DNA of 64,000 nt from Thiohalocapsa sp. PB-PSB1 (GTDB lineage: Bacteria > Pseudomonadota > Gammaproteobacteria > Chromatiales > Chromatiaceae), in the NCBI GenBank assembly GCA_016745215.1, contig CP050890.1, positions 7,333,001 through 7,397,000 of the forward strand, given 5' to 3'. The position numbers and the translations under genes were made by a program. The notes beneath the pieces were generated by a model that saw only the letters and a program-made list of their open reading frames with translations, ran no database searches and was not told the origin of the DNA. This document shows, in pieces, positions 1 to 8,321 of the stretch. Each line of letters opens with the position of its first letter. Position 1 is the first letter of the stretch.

Positions 1-161
1 GCGTCGTCATCAGCGCCGAGGACGTTGGCGCGGTATCTTGGACGGCATATGATAAAGGCCCAGCTTCTCTATGTTTTGCTATTGCGCTCTTTCTCATCAC
101 TTGTAGAGGATTGGATAGCCGCCCGTCGCATCTCGGGCGTGAGCATTCCGAAGGCGTCGAG

Positions 162-2870
162 CTAGGCGTTCGCGCAGACGGCGAACCGCTCGAAGCCCGC
201 GAGCGCCCGCGCCTCGTTGATCTCATCGTGAGGGATCAACAGGTATCGCCAGGGCTTGCCGCCATGCGTTTGTGCATAGTCGCTGGCCCGTTGGCACCAA
301 CGGCTCGCCGCATCCGCCTTGGCCAGCACCTCGGGGTCCTTGAGTGCCTCCCGCGCCTTGGTTTCCACCTGATAGATGACGCCGCGCGACTCGGCGACGA
401 AGTCGGGCACGTACTCCGGTTGCTCTGCACCCAGCTTGTAGTAGATCTGAAACTGTCCCTTAGCGGGTCGAAACCACTTCTGCGCATCCCGTTCCAGGAT
501 CACGGCGAAGCGCCGCTCGCTGTCCGAGTCGAACTTCTGGAGTGGATAGAGGCACTTGCTAAAGCCGTTGAACAGGATCTTCTTGATGCTCGACTTGTCG
601 GTCAGCGTCTCGCGGTAGTGGCGGACCGGGTGCTTGCCGGTGGCGGTGTAGTCGCAGGGCCGCAGCTTGGTAAAACCGCGGCTGACCCGAACCTCGTAGC
701 CGGTCGCCTTCTCCCAGAAGTGCTCCATCATCTGCGCGCGGATGGCCTCCGCGATCAGGCGGCGGTCGCGGTCCAGCACCGCGCGCGCCTCGTCTTCCGA
801 GAGATAGCCCAGCAGGTGCTGCACCATCTGTCCGGCGAGGTCGTAGAGCAGCTCCGCGTGGGCCTCGTAGTCGATGTCGTCGTAGTCGATCAGCCCGGAG
901 ACCACGTAGTCCTCCAGCCGCCGCTCGGTGATGCCCCCGTCGGAGGCCAGGGTATAGCGGCGATTGCTTTGCAACATTTGGATGACCAGCTCCCGGTCCG
1001 CCGGCTGCAGCCGCAGCCCGCTCAGGTCGAGCGTGAAGGGATTGAAGCCTACCGTCACCTCCCCCGTCGGCACCATGCTGATGCGGGGGATATCGATCAT
1101 CCCCCGCACAACCGTCTCGGCGGTCTGCGCCACCACGGCCTCCAGGTCCAGTCCCTCGTCCGGCAGCAACTCCCCCTGCGCAGGCGCCAACCGCTGCCGA
1201 ACCCGCTCGACGATCGCCTGTTGCACCTGCGCAGTCGTCAACGCCGTGCTGTTGGGCAGTCTGTCGTTGTCGCGCTCCATCTCGTCGATGACGTCCATCA
1301 CGGCGCTTGCCGCCTGCCGCTCGCGGTCGGTGTTGAAGACGGGCGTCTTCAGGGCCTCGGTCTCCATGCTGTAGGGCTGGCCGTCGCCGCCCGTCACCTT
1401 GGGCACCGTCAGGCCCAGCGCCAGCTCGGTGTTGGAGACGACCTGCACGCTGATGGTCGGCTCGGTCGCCGACGGCGCATCCAGCACGACCTGCTTCAGC
1501 CGGATCGGCGAGTCGCCCCGGTTAGCCTCGTCGATGATCTCTTGAAAGCGGTCATGGGCGACGATGTTCAGCCGGTCCACGGCCGGAACCCCGGTGCGCC
1601 GCCCGAACGGGAGTCGCAGCCCGCGACCGATGGACTGCTCGATCAGCGTGCGCGCGTTGGCCGCCCGCAGCGGCACGATGCTGTAGAGATTGGTCACGTC
1701 CCAGCCCTCCTTGAGCATGTTGACGTGGATGACGAGCTCGGTCGGCTCTACGGCGCTCTCCACCGCGAGCAGCCGTTGCACCATCTGCTCTTCCTCCTTG
1801 CCGCTCTTGCTGCTGTCCACCTGGATGACCTTGTCCCGGTAGCGGCCCTCGAAGAAGGCCTCGGATTCGATCAGCGCCCGCAGTTGCGCGGCGTGGGTGG
1901 TGTCCCGCGCGATCACCAGCACGAAGGGCTTCACCGGCCCCTTGCCCAGCCGGCGGGCGTGGGTCAACAGTTCCACCTTGGTGGCCTCGTGCACCCGGAT
2001 GCCGTCCTCCAGCTTGATCTTCTCGATCTCTTCCGGTGTATGCCGCTTGGCGTCGAAGTCGCGCTGCGTCACCACCGCCGGTTCCTTCACGAAGCCGTCC
2101 TCGATTGCTTGGGCCAGCGGATAGTCCATGACCACGTTCTTGAACGGCAGCGGCCCGCGGCTCGACTCCGTGAACGGCGTCGCCGTCAGCTCCAGCCCGA
2201 ACAGGGGCTTCAGCTCGTTGATGGCGCGCACCCCGGCGCTGGCCCGGTAGCGGTGCGACTCGTCCATCAGCAGCACCAGGTCCTCAAGCTCAGCCAGATA
2301 ATTGAAATAGCTGTCACCGAGATACTCGGACAGGCGCTTGATCCGCGGGCTCTTGCCGCCGCGCACCTCGGAGTTGATCTTGGAGATGTTGAAGATGTTC
2401 ACCGTCACCGGCGACAGCAGGCTCAGATTGCCGGCGCGCTGTTCGTAGTTGTCGCCGGTGATGATCTCCGGCGGATAGGCGGCGAACTCGGCGATGCCGG
2501 TGAAGACGTACTTCGGCGTGTTCGGCGTGAAGTCGGCGATGAGCTTGTTGTAGATGGTCAGGTTCGGCGCCAGCACAAAGAAGTGCTTGAAGCCATGCGC
2601 CAGATGCAGATAGCCGATGAAGGCCCCCATCAGCCGCGTCTTGCCGACGCCCGTGGCCAGCGCAAAGCAGAGCGACGGGAAGTCGCGCTCGAACGCCTCC
2701 AGCGTCGGAAACTCCGCTTTGAGCGCCGCAAGCACCGCCTCCAGGTCGGGTTCATGCTCCAGCATCGCCGGTGCCGCGTCCAGGGCTTGAGCAAGTCGTT
2801 GCAGAGACTCGCGCTGCGGCGGGCGCAGCGACAGACGGCCGGCGATGGCGTTGAAGATGCGTGCATTCAT
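162..2870 (-). CDS. res: Type III-like restriction endonuclease/helicase subunit (Res)
   Basis: This 902-aa protein is a superfamily 2 helicase fused to a nuclease, the DNA-cutting and translocating partner expected for the methyltransferase encoded at 4918-6585. Visible motifs are Walker A ATGVGKT (about 72-78), a DESH box (203-206) in place of DEAD/DEAH, LTATPF, and a motif VI-like IGRGLRLPFG. Near the C terminus, PDF and ETKA (about 822-839) form a PD-(D/E)XK endonuclease core, usual for this family. I chose the ATG at 2870 (MNARIF), although the frame stays open to 2939. That ATG overlaps the stop of the upstream AlbA_2 gene as ATGA, which indicates translational coupling. The reading frame is intact. 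Cleavage specificity cannot be read from the sequence. DESH and the fused nuclease are typical of type III Res, but the intervening genes between mod and res are unusual. Confidence 0.9.
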   Translation of the reverse strand: MNARIFNAIAGRLSLRPPQRESLQRLAQALDAAPAMLEHEPDLEAVLAALKAEFPTLEAFERDFPSLCFALATGVGKTRLMGAFIGYLHLAHGFKHFFVLAPNLTIYNKLIADFTPNTPKYVFTGIAEFAAYPPEIITGDNYEQRAGNLSLLSPVTVNIFNISKINSEVRGGKSPRIKRLSEYLGDSYFNYLAELEDLVLLMDESHRYRASAGVRAINELKPLFGLELTATPFTESSRGPLPFKNVVMDYPLAQAIEDGFVKEPAVVTQRDFDAKRHTPEEIEKIKLEDGIRVHEATKVELLTHARRLGKGPVKPFVLVIARDTTHAAQLRALIESEAFFEGRYRDKVIQVDSSKSGKEEEQMVQRLLAVESAVEPTELVIHVNMLKEGWDVTNLYSIVPLRAANARTLIEQSIGRGLRLPFGRRTGVPAVDRLNIVAHDRFQEIIDEANRGDSPIRLKQVVLDAPSATEPTISVQVVSNTELALGLTVPKVTGGDGQPYSMETEALKTPVFNTDRERQAASAVMDVIDEMERDNDRLPNSTALTTAQVQQAIVERVRQRLAPAQGELLPDEGLDLEAVVAQTAETVVRGMIDIPRISMVPTGEVTVGFNPFTLDLSGLRLQPADRELVIQMLQSNRRYTLASDGGITERRLEDYVVSGLIDYDDIDYEAHAELLYDLAGQMVQHLLGYLSEDEARAVLDRDRRLIAEAIRAQMMEHFWEKATGYEVRVSRGFTKLRPCDYTATGKHPVRHYRETLTDKSSIKKILFNGFSKCLYPLQKFDSDSERRFAVILERDAQKWFRPAKGQFQIYYKLGAEQPEYVPDFVAESRGVIYQVETKAREALKDPEVLAKADAASRWCQRASDYAQTHGGKPWRYLLIPHDEINEARALAGFERFAVCANA

Positions 2871-4138
2871 ACCGTAGATCTCCCGCCCGCGGAGACCGCC
2901 GCGCGATCCGGCGGCGCGGCGGCAAAGATGGTCAGGCACAGCTCCAGCTCGTCGATCTGCTCGTAGATCGGCCGCCTGCCCGAGAGCTGCTCGCTCTCGC
3001 GGAGAATGGTCTCGACGCCATAGCCGCGCCGCTCCATGAAATAGCTTCGGCCGAGCCTTGGATCATCAAGCGGGTAGTAGCGCCCGAACAGACTCGCCAG
3101 CACCTCGTTGCGCGGCGACGACAGCCGCGTCATGGACTCCAGCGACAGGGTGTTCGGCAGACCGCCCGGGGAGTGAATCTCCAGCCGATCCCGAAACAGA
3201 AACAGCCGAATACGCTGGCTGTGCAGGGAATAATCCCGGTGCGCCACGGCGTTCACGATGGCCTCGAAGACAGCCAGCAGCGCATACTGCGGATAGTCGA
3301 TCCGCCCCAGCGGCTTGCGCGCGGCCGTGGTCATATTGCGCTCGACAAAATGGAAGGCATCCAAGAGCTGCCGATCAAGCGGGCCGCCAATCTCGCGGGC
3401 ATCGATCTGCTCATCGGGATTGTTCCGGATGCCCAGATGCGCCACGGCGATGATCTCCGCATTCCGCAGCCAGCGGGTCGGCTCCAAGGTGCAGAGCAAC
3501 GTGCCCAGCACGGTGGGCACCGAGACGCCATCGACCTCGCGCAGCAAATGCAGCCTGCGCAACTGCGCGCTGGCCTCGCCCTCGCCGGGCTTCAGAAAAC
3601 GCCTGACGAGCAGCGCATCGAAGTCGTCGAAGCTGCAGCCCGGCACATCCTGCTCCTCGAAGTGGAGGATGCGCGCCTGGCTGCGCTGCTGAAACAGCCG
3701 CGCCAGCGCGTCCGGTGCGAGCTTGCGCTTCGCATGGCCGACGCGCCGGAAGTAGCCGTTGGCGCCCTCATGCACCCACAGGCTGCGCGGCACCTCGACG
3801 ACGATGACGGCCCGGGGCGCCCCGTCGTCGTCGGGCAACTCCAGATGTCGGGTCAGCACATCCAGCGGCGGCTTGATGCGGTCGGTGCAGATCGCCGTCA
3901 CCCAGGCCTCGACCCGATCCATCTGGGCCAGCGGGATGCCGGTCACGGCTCGGGTCTTGTCGTCGACGCCGAGCACCAGCATTCCGCCGGCGGCATTGGC
4001 CAGCGCCGTCAGCTCGTCCGCCAAGCCGTCGGCGTGCGGCTCCGTGACCTTGCCCGCCGGGCTCACCGCCACCCGCTTCAGCTCCAGCGTCGAGTCCTCG
4101 CCGAGGCGGATGCGCTGCTGCAATGCCTCGATGTTCAT
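2867..4138 (-). CDS. AlbA_2 (Schlafen-like) DNA-binding/HATPase-type protein
   Basis: This 423-aa protein carries an N-terminal AlbA_2 putative DNA-binding domain (E-S/T-LELKR near residue 18, then ADELTALANAAGGMLVLGVDD). The second half resembles the HATPase_c_4/RecG-like ATP-binding region, with FEAIVNAVAHRDY and LEIHSPGGLP (about 285-330). Such proteins are annotated as ATP-binding proteins or transcriptional regulators and are often found in defence loci. The start is placed at the ATG at 4138 (MNIEAL) and not the in-frame upstream ATG at 4183. The gene lies between the small zeta partner and res, and its TGA overlaps the res ATG. Whether it regulates the operon or takes part in nucleic-acid recognition is unknown; the embedding suggests a role in the same restriction complex or its control. 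Confidence 0.82.
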   Translation of the reverse strand: MNIEALQQRIRLGEDSTLELKRVAVSPAGKVTEPHADGLADELTALANAAGGMLVLGVDDKTRAVTGIPLAQMDRVEAWVTAICTDRIKPPLDVLTRHLELPDDDGAPRAVIVVEVPRSLWVHEGANGYFRRVGHAKRKLAPDALARLFQQRSQARILHFEEQDVPGCSFDDFDALLVRRFLKPGEGEASAQLRRLHLLREVDGVSVPTVLGTLLCTLEPTRWLRNAEIIAVAHLGIRNNPDEQIDAREIGGPLDRQLLDAFHFVERNMTTAARKPLGRIDYPQYALLAVFEAIVNAVAHRDYSLHSQRIRLFLFRDRLEIHSPGGLPNTLSLESMTRLSSPRNEVLASLFGRYYPLDDPRLGRSYFMERRGYGVETILRESEQLSGRRPIYEQIDELELCLTIFAAAPPDRAAVSAGGRSTV

Positions 4139-4154
4139 CGCGTCCGCTCCGTCA

Positions 4155-4403
4155 TCATGCCGAGTCGCTCCCGGAGGAGTCATTCACGGGCGCCGTGGCG
4201 TCGGCCTTGCTCGGCGCACCGCCGGCATCGGGTTCTTCCGGCATGGCTGGATCGATATACCGAATCTGCCCGTCGCGCCAGACGACCAGGCGTGTCCGGG
4301 TCATCAATGCCTGACGCCGCGCCTGCTCCGCGGCACGCTTCATTGCAGCCAGCGAAGCGGGCAGCAAGGGATCATTCGCTTCGGAAATGTCTTTGGTATT
4401 CAT
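4155..4403 (-). CDS. Small charged protein coupled to zeta-like kinase (putative antitoxin)
   Basis: This 82-aa soluble protein has an Ala/Arg-rich helical N-terminal half (PASLAAMKRAAEQARRQAL) followed by a short strand-like segment (RLVVWRDGQIRYIDP) and a low-complexity acidic/Ser-rich tail. Its ATG overlaps the TGA of the zeta-like kinase gene (ATGA), so both are probably made together. Small proteins of this layout, ending in a V-V-W-R-D-G-x-I motif, commonly accompany zeta-toxin-like P-loop kinases. An antitoxin or adaptor role is therefore a family-context inference, not seen directly. The order toxin-then-partner is reversed relative to classical epsilon-zeta operons, and the protein shows no clear similarity to epsilon. 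Confidence 0.6.
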   Translation of the reverse strand: MNTKDISEANDPLLPASLAAMKRAAEQARRQALMTRTRLVVWRDGQIRYIDPAMPEEPDAGGAPSKADATAPVNDSSGSDSA

Positions 4404-4921
4404 TGATTCTCACCCCAATCGACGAGCTTGGGCGGCCTTTCGGCGCTATCGAACAACACCCACTGGTTCGCCAGCGGCCGATAGAGATCGATGAAGTTGC
4501 GCCAGCCGGATGCAAACCGTCGCCGGATCACCGCATCTGGAACCGCATGCCCTCCTTGGCGAACGCGCTCCGCGACCCGAGCGACAGCCATGTCCGCGCT
4601 CGGCAACTTCAAGAAATAGATGGAGAATCGATAGCCCACTGCCTTCAGTGCCGCCAGGCGGCGTGCATAACCACGGCCCGCCAACGTACTCTCCAGCGCG
4701 AAGCTCTCGCGTCTTGCTGCATGTTCGTCCATGGCTTCCAACATCAGTCGCGCAGCCTTGACCGCCGCAAGCTCGGGCGAGAACGGCGACAGCCCGGCGG
4801 CGATCAGGTCCGCGTTGATGTACGCAGGACACTGCGCCTCCTTTGGCAGGAACTCCCGAGCGAAGGTGGTCTTCCCTGCGCCGTTGGGGCCGGCGATGAC
4901 CAGAACACGGGGGTTGCTCAT
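4400..4921 (-). CDS. Zeta-toxin-like P-loop kinase
   Basis: This 173-aa single-domain P-loop protein has Walker A GPNGAGKTT (11-19) close to the N terminus, then YINADLIAAGLSPF, E-S-T-L (FALESTLAGRGY) and an Arg-rich LID-like region (VAERVRQGGHAV..RRRF). This is the arrangement of zeta-toxin/AAA_33 kinases, which in characterised members phosphorylate UDP-N-acetylglucosamine; other members of this clade have unknown substrates. Its ATG overlaps the stop of the methyltransferase (ATGA), and its own stop overlaps the start of the small partner gene. It therefore sits inside a restriction-modification operon. It could be a toxin released when restriction fails, or a nucleotide kinase used by the system; the sequence does not decide. 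Confidence 0.8.
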   Translation of the reverse strand: MSNPRVLVIAGPNGAGKTTFAREFLPKEAQCPAYINADLIAAGLSPFSPELAAVKAARLMLEAMDEHAARRESFALESTLAGRGYARRLAALKAVGYRFSIYFLKLPSADMAVARVAERVRQGGHAVPDAVIRRRFASGWRNFIDLYRPLANQWVLFDSAERPPKLVDWGENQ

Positions 4922-6585
4922 TCGCCATCCTCGTCGAACAGCGAGCCCTGCCGAGGGACGTCACGGGGAGGCTGCGCGTCCGGCGCCGCCATCGGCAGGT
5001 TCTGCACGTTCAGGCTGTAATCATCGCGGCCCCATTCGCAGCGGGCCAGGACCACGCGGGGGATCTTCTTCAGCGTCAGGTTCGGCCAGCGCTCGGCGGC
5101 GGCCTCGGCGCTCAGGCCGCGGAAGGCGCTGCACAGCACCAGCAGCGAGCGGCCCTCGCCCACCTCGTCGGCGAGGGCCTGCAACTGCTCGGCGGACAGG
5201 TTCTGTGTGGTCACCCAGATAAAGTCGCGCTCCGTGGAATGCCCGTGCTGCCACCACAGCGTCTCCGACGGCGCATAGGTGAAGCCCTCCAGCTTGCACA
5301 GGGCCTCGGCCAGCATCGCCGCGTTGTACGCCCGGTTGATGACCCAGTTGCCCCAGCGGTCCTGCTCCAGCAGCGAAGGCGCGAGCCGGTAGTAGCGGAA
5401 GCCGCCGCCGCCCTTCCAGTCCACCGCGTCGGTGATGCCGCCGGGGTCGTCGCCGTCGATGACCTTGCGCAGGCGCGGAATGATGTGGGTGTGGCAGTGC
5501 TCTTCCAGTTCAATCATTATCCAGCGGCGCTTCATCTTATGAGCAACCGCGCCTGTCGTGCCGGAACCCGCGAATGAGTCAAGTACGAGATCTCCCGGAT
5601 GTGTCGCAATCTCTACGATACGACTGACCAATCGCTCAGGCTTAGGCGTTGAAAAGGGCTCGATGTGCGGCAGCAACTTTCTCAGGTGGTCACGGCGAGC
5701 CTCTTGGTTCGAACCCACTTCCGAAGATGGCCACCACGTCTTCGGAACGATACCCGCTTGGACTTCACTCAAATACTTCTTAATGACGGGAAGTCGGTTC
5801 CCATCCTTGCCAAAGTAAACTCGATTCTCCGACAGCGCCTTCTCCAACGTGGGCTTACTAAATCGCCAGAAATTGCCCGCAGGCGGCGTGACTACTCTCC
5901 CGCTCGGAAGTGTGATCTCATAGCGGAGCGAATCGGAACCGCTCTTTGCCGTACCATCCGCGCCCTGTCTCCATGGACCACGTGGATCATTATCCGGGTT
6001 CTTGTATCGTTTCGTATGCTCTTCTGTCTTTGGCAAGAGATTCCTGCAACGACGCCAAATATCAAAGTTGGCCGCATAGACCAAAACATAGTCGTGCGAA
6101 TTTGAAACCACAGCGTCGTTCTTGCGGCCCGCATCCTTTTCCCACACCATGGACGCAACGAAATTCTTCCTGCCGAAAATCTCGTCGCACAAAACCTTAA
6201 GGTAATGAGCCTCATTGTCATCAATCGTAATCCACAGCGACCCGTCCTCCGCCAACAATCGCCGAATGATCTCCAGCCGATCCCGCATCAGCGACAGCCA
6301 GATGCTGTGCTCCAGACCGTCGTCGTAATGGGTGAAGGCGCTGCCGGTGTTGTAGGGCGGATCGATGAAGCAGCACTTGACCTTGCCGGTGTACTCCCGC
6401 TCCAGCGCCTTCAGCGCCAGCAGGTTGTCGCCGAAGATCAGCCGGTTGTCGAACAGGTCGCCGTCGCTGACCCGCCGCTCGGCATGATAGGACCGCGCCG
6501 GGTCCTCCAGCAGGATGCGCGGCTCCAGTTTCGGCCGCTTGTCCTTGCCGATCCAGGTCAGCTCAAGTTTTTGCTTATTAGACAT
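4918..6585 (-). CDS. mod: Site-specific DNA methyltransferase, beta class (type III Mod-like)
   Basis: This 555-aa S-adenosylmethionine-dependent DNA amino-methyltransferase has catalytic motif IV DPPYNTGS at 75-82 ahead of the SAM-binding motif I FAGSGTT at 338-344, the order that defines the beta class used by type III Mod subunits. The region between them (about 140-310) is the likely target-recognition segment. The C-terminal extension of about 200 residues ends in a Pro-rich tail (QPPRDVPRQGSLFDEDGE). The start at 6585 gives MSNKQKLEL, six bases after the stop of the AIPR pseudogene. Its TGA overlaps the zeta-like kinase ATG. The frame is intact, so methylation protection may persist even though the upstream helicase and AIPR genes are broken. 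Confidence 0.92.
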   Translation of the reverse strand: MSNKQKLELTWIGKDKRPKLEPRILLEDPARSYHAERRVSDGDLFDNRLIFGDNLLALKALEREYTGKVKCCFIDPPYNTGSAFTHYDDGLEHSIWLSLMRDRLEIIRRLLAEDGSLWITIDDNEAHYLKVLCDEIFGRKNFVASMVWEKDAGRKNDAVVSNSHDYVLVYAANFDIWRRCRNLLPKTEEHTKRYKNPDNDPRGPWRQGADGTAKSGSDSLRYEITLPSGRVVTPPAGNFWRFSKPTLEKALSENRVYFGKDGNRLPVIKKYLSEVQAGIVPKTWWPSSEVGSNQEARRDHLRKLLPHIEPFSTPKPERLVSRIVEIATHPGDLVLDSFAGSGTTGAVAHKMKRRWIMIELEEHCHTHIIPRLRKVIDGDDPGGITDAVDWKGGGGFRYYRLAPSLLEQDRWGNWVINRAYNAAMLAEALCKLEGFTYAPSETLWWQHGHSTERDFIWVTTQNLSAEQLQALADEVGEGRSLLVLCSAFRGLSAEAAAERWPNLTLKKIPRVVLARCEWGRDDYSLNVQNLPMAAPDAQPPRDVPRQGSLFDEDGE

Positions 6586-6591
6586 TGTTAA

Positions 6592-8321
6592 TTATACGTG
6601 CTGTGGCAAATCGGCCATCAGCGCCGCCTTGACGCTCCGTAGGTCGGTTGCCGATTCGAACACGCTGCGATACTGCTTTCCCCAGGAGACGGCCTTGCAT
6701 TTCTCCACCAGCTTTTCAGCAACGGTATCGATAGCCCGAGAAAGCCGTTGACGTTCTTGGTTCGAGAGGTTCAGCGCTTGGCCTTCACGCAAGCGCGTCT
6801 TAATGAGAACGATATGCAATACAAGCCATCGCCCTTCTCGCAGGATCGCTCTCGTACCCTCATCCGCTTCCGAAGCACCTCTAGCCTTGAGCGTCCCTTG
6901 GATGACTCGGGCAATTTGCACGACGCGCCACAACTCTCGCGCCGTCAACGCATCCGAGAAAAGCCGTTCATACGCCTCGCCAAGCCGTCCGTTAGTAACA
7001 GTCAAGCCTGCACGCTGGAACAAGCGTTTCTTGTCCTTCTTGGCGGCAACCAGGTAGTCAGCCTAATGCCCCCCCGTCTGGCAGCATGCTAGCGCCGGAC
7101 CTGCCTCTCTTACACTGAAGACGCTTTCTGATGGGGGCGGATCATCCTCTCCGTGTTTGTACAGGTACTCGACACCGGCCGCCGCGAGCGTCTGTTTCCA
7201 AGATTCCTGCCGCTCATCCAAAGCGGCAAAATCCTCTAAGTCAACGGCGTTCTGGCGATTGCGATACTGCGTGACCTTTGCGCCGAAATCGTCCGGAGTC
7301 GATTCCAAACAAATAAACGTCGCCAAAACCTCAGCTGGGAAGTTATTGTAGTGGGCTTCGCCGTGCCTAGCGATGGAGCCCAACGTCTAAGCGCCGTTGA
7401 TGACAGTTAGGCCCTGCACTCGAAAGCGTCCGTCCGTTCGATCACCCAACGGCGGAAGCTGGTGGATACCGTCGCACAAGAAGGTTACGCCGTTGTTGTA
7501 GTAGAAGAAGTGGTTTGCTTCAGTAAACAAGATGTTCTCCATACCATCATTAACGGCCGTCGTGCCCTTAAAGCGCAGAATATTTCTTTCAACCAACTGA
7601 TCCCCGTATTCGACGTGCAATCGAGCGAGCGTCTTCGCTGACATCCTCCCATAAAAGCCCGGAAACGGCTGATCAATGTGACCAAAATGTAAAAGATTGA
7701 TGGTTTCTCAATTTTCGGGGGAGCCAGCCTTTCCATTACGAAGTCGTGGAGAGAAGTGAGTCCTCTTGCCGTGCAATGTAGAAAATCCGGGTCGGTCTCG
7801 TTATATCGTCGTTGCAAATCGGCGAATACTTCCCGTCGCTGATCGGATATCGCTCCTCCCGTATGGGCCAGGACCACTCGAACCTGACGATGGGGTTCGG
7901 ACAAAGCCGCAGCGATGCCAGGCGCCTTGGCCTGGACTGCTTGGTTGAAGCGATCATATCTCCCTGCCAAGAGATCGACAACCCCATCACGGAACTTGGA
8001 TAAGTCGCCAAGATCCGGTTCGCCACGACCGCTTGCGATGAACTTCGATTGGACTAACCAGATCGTCCACGTAGCATCGACGTATATCGCATCTATTCCA
8101 TGATCGCCACCGCCATCGACAATCGCAGAGGCTGCGTCTTGGGGCGTGGCGCCGGCTTCGTTGATGAGCGTGAACGCAGCGACAGCTTTGGAAAGAAAAC
8201 TCCTATCCTGCTCGGCTGCCGTGTTTCCGACCCCCTCAATTAGTCCTCGAAATTCAGTGCGCAGCTCGCTCTCAAGAAGTTCCAGTTCTAATGGACTGGT
8301 TTGCGCTGCTTGATTCGGCAT
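6592..8321 (-). pseudogene. AIPR (abortive infection phage resistance) protein gene, frameshifted with two in-frame TAG codons
   Basis: Reassembled, this is a ~575-residue AIPR-family protein. The N-terminal part runs from 8321 (MPNQAAQTSP) and includes GGGDHGIDAIYVD and WLVQSKF, a nuclease-like core. Near 7685-7692 the frame shifts by one base in a T/A-rich run, after which FGHIDQPFPGFYGRMSAK would continue in the next frame. In that frame the family hallmark YYNNGVTFLCD and LTVINGA appear, interrupted by TAG at 7387-7389 exactly where AIPR proteins usually read NGAQT-GSI. A second TAG at 7063-7065 precedes ADYLVAAKKDKKRLF in the same frame. The original start overlaps the helicase stop (TAATG). 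A single-base change from CAG would explain each amber codon. The product is almost certainly non-functional unless suppressed. Confidence 0.82.

Noticed and set aside
1..161. Possible short reading GMLTPEMRRAAIQSS on the minus strand after res
   Set aside because: Only about 25 codons, no ribosome-binding site or family; too weak to call.
111..2966. Long plus-strand open frame (951 codons) opposite the Res gene
   Set aside because: It is the antisense shadow of a recognised helicase-nuclease; its translation is low-complexity His/Leu/Arg-rich and has no family.
7063..7389. Genetic-code reassignment of TAG to Gln
   Set aside because: Other apparently intact genes in the window (res, GH108) end in TAG, and the AIPR gene also has a frameshift, so ordinary decay is simpler.
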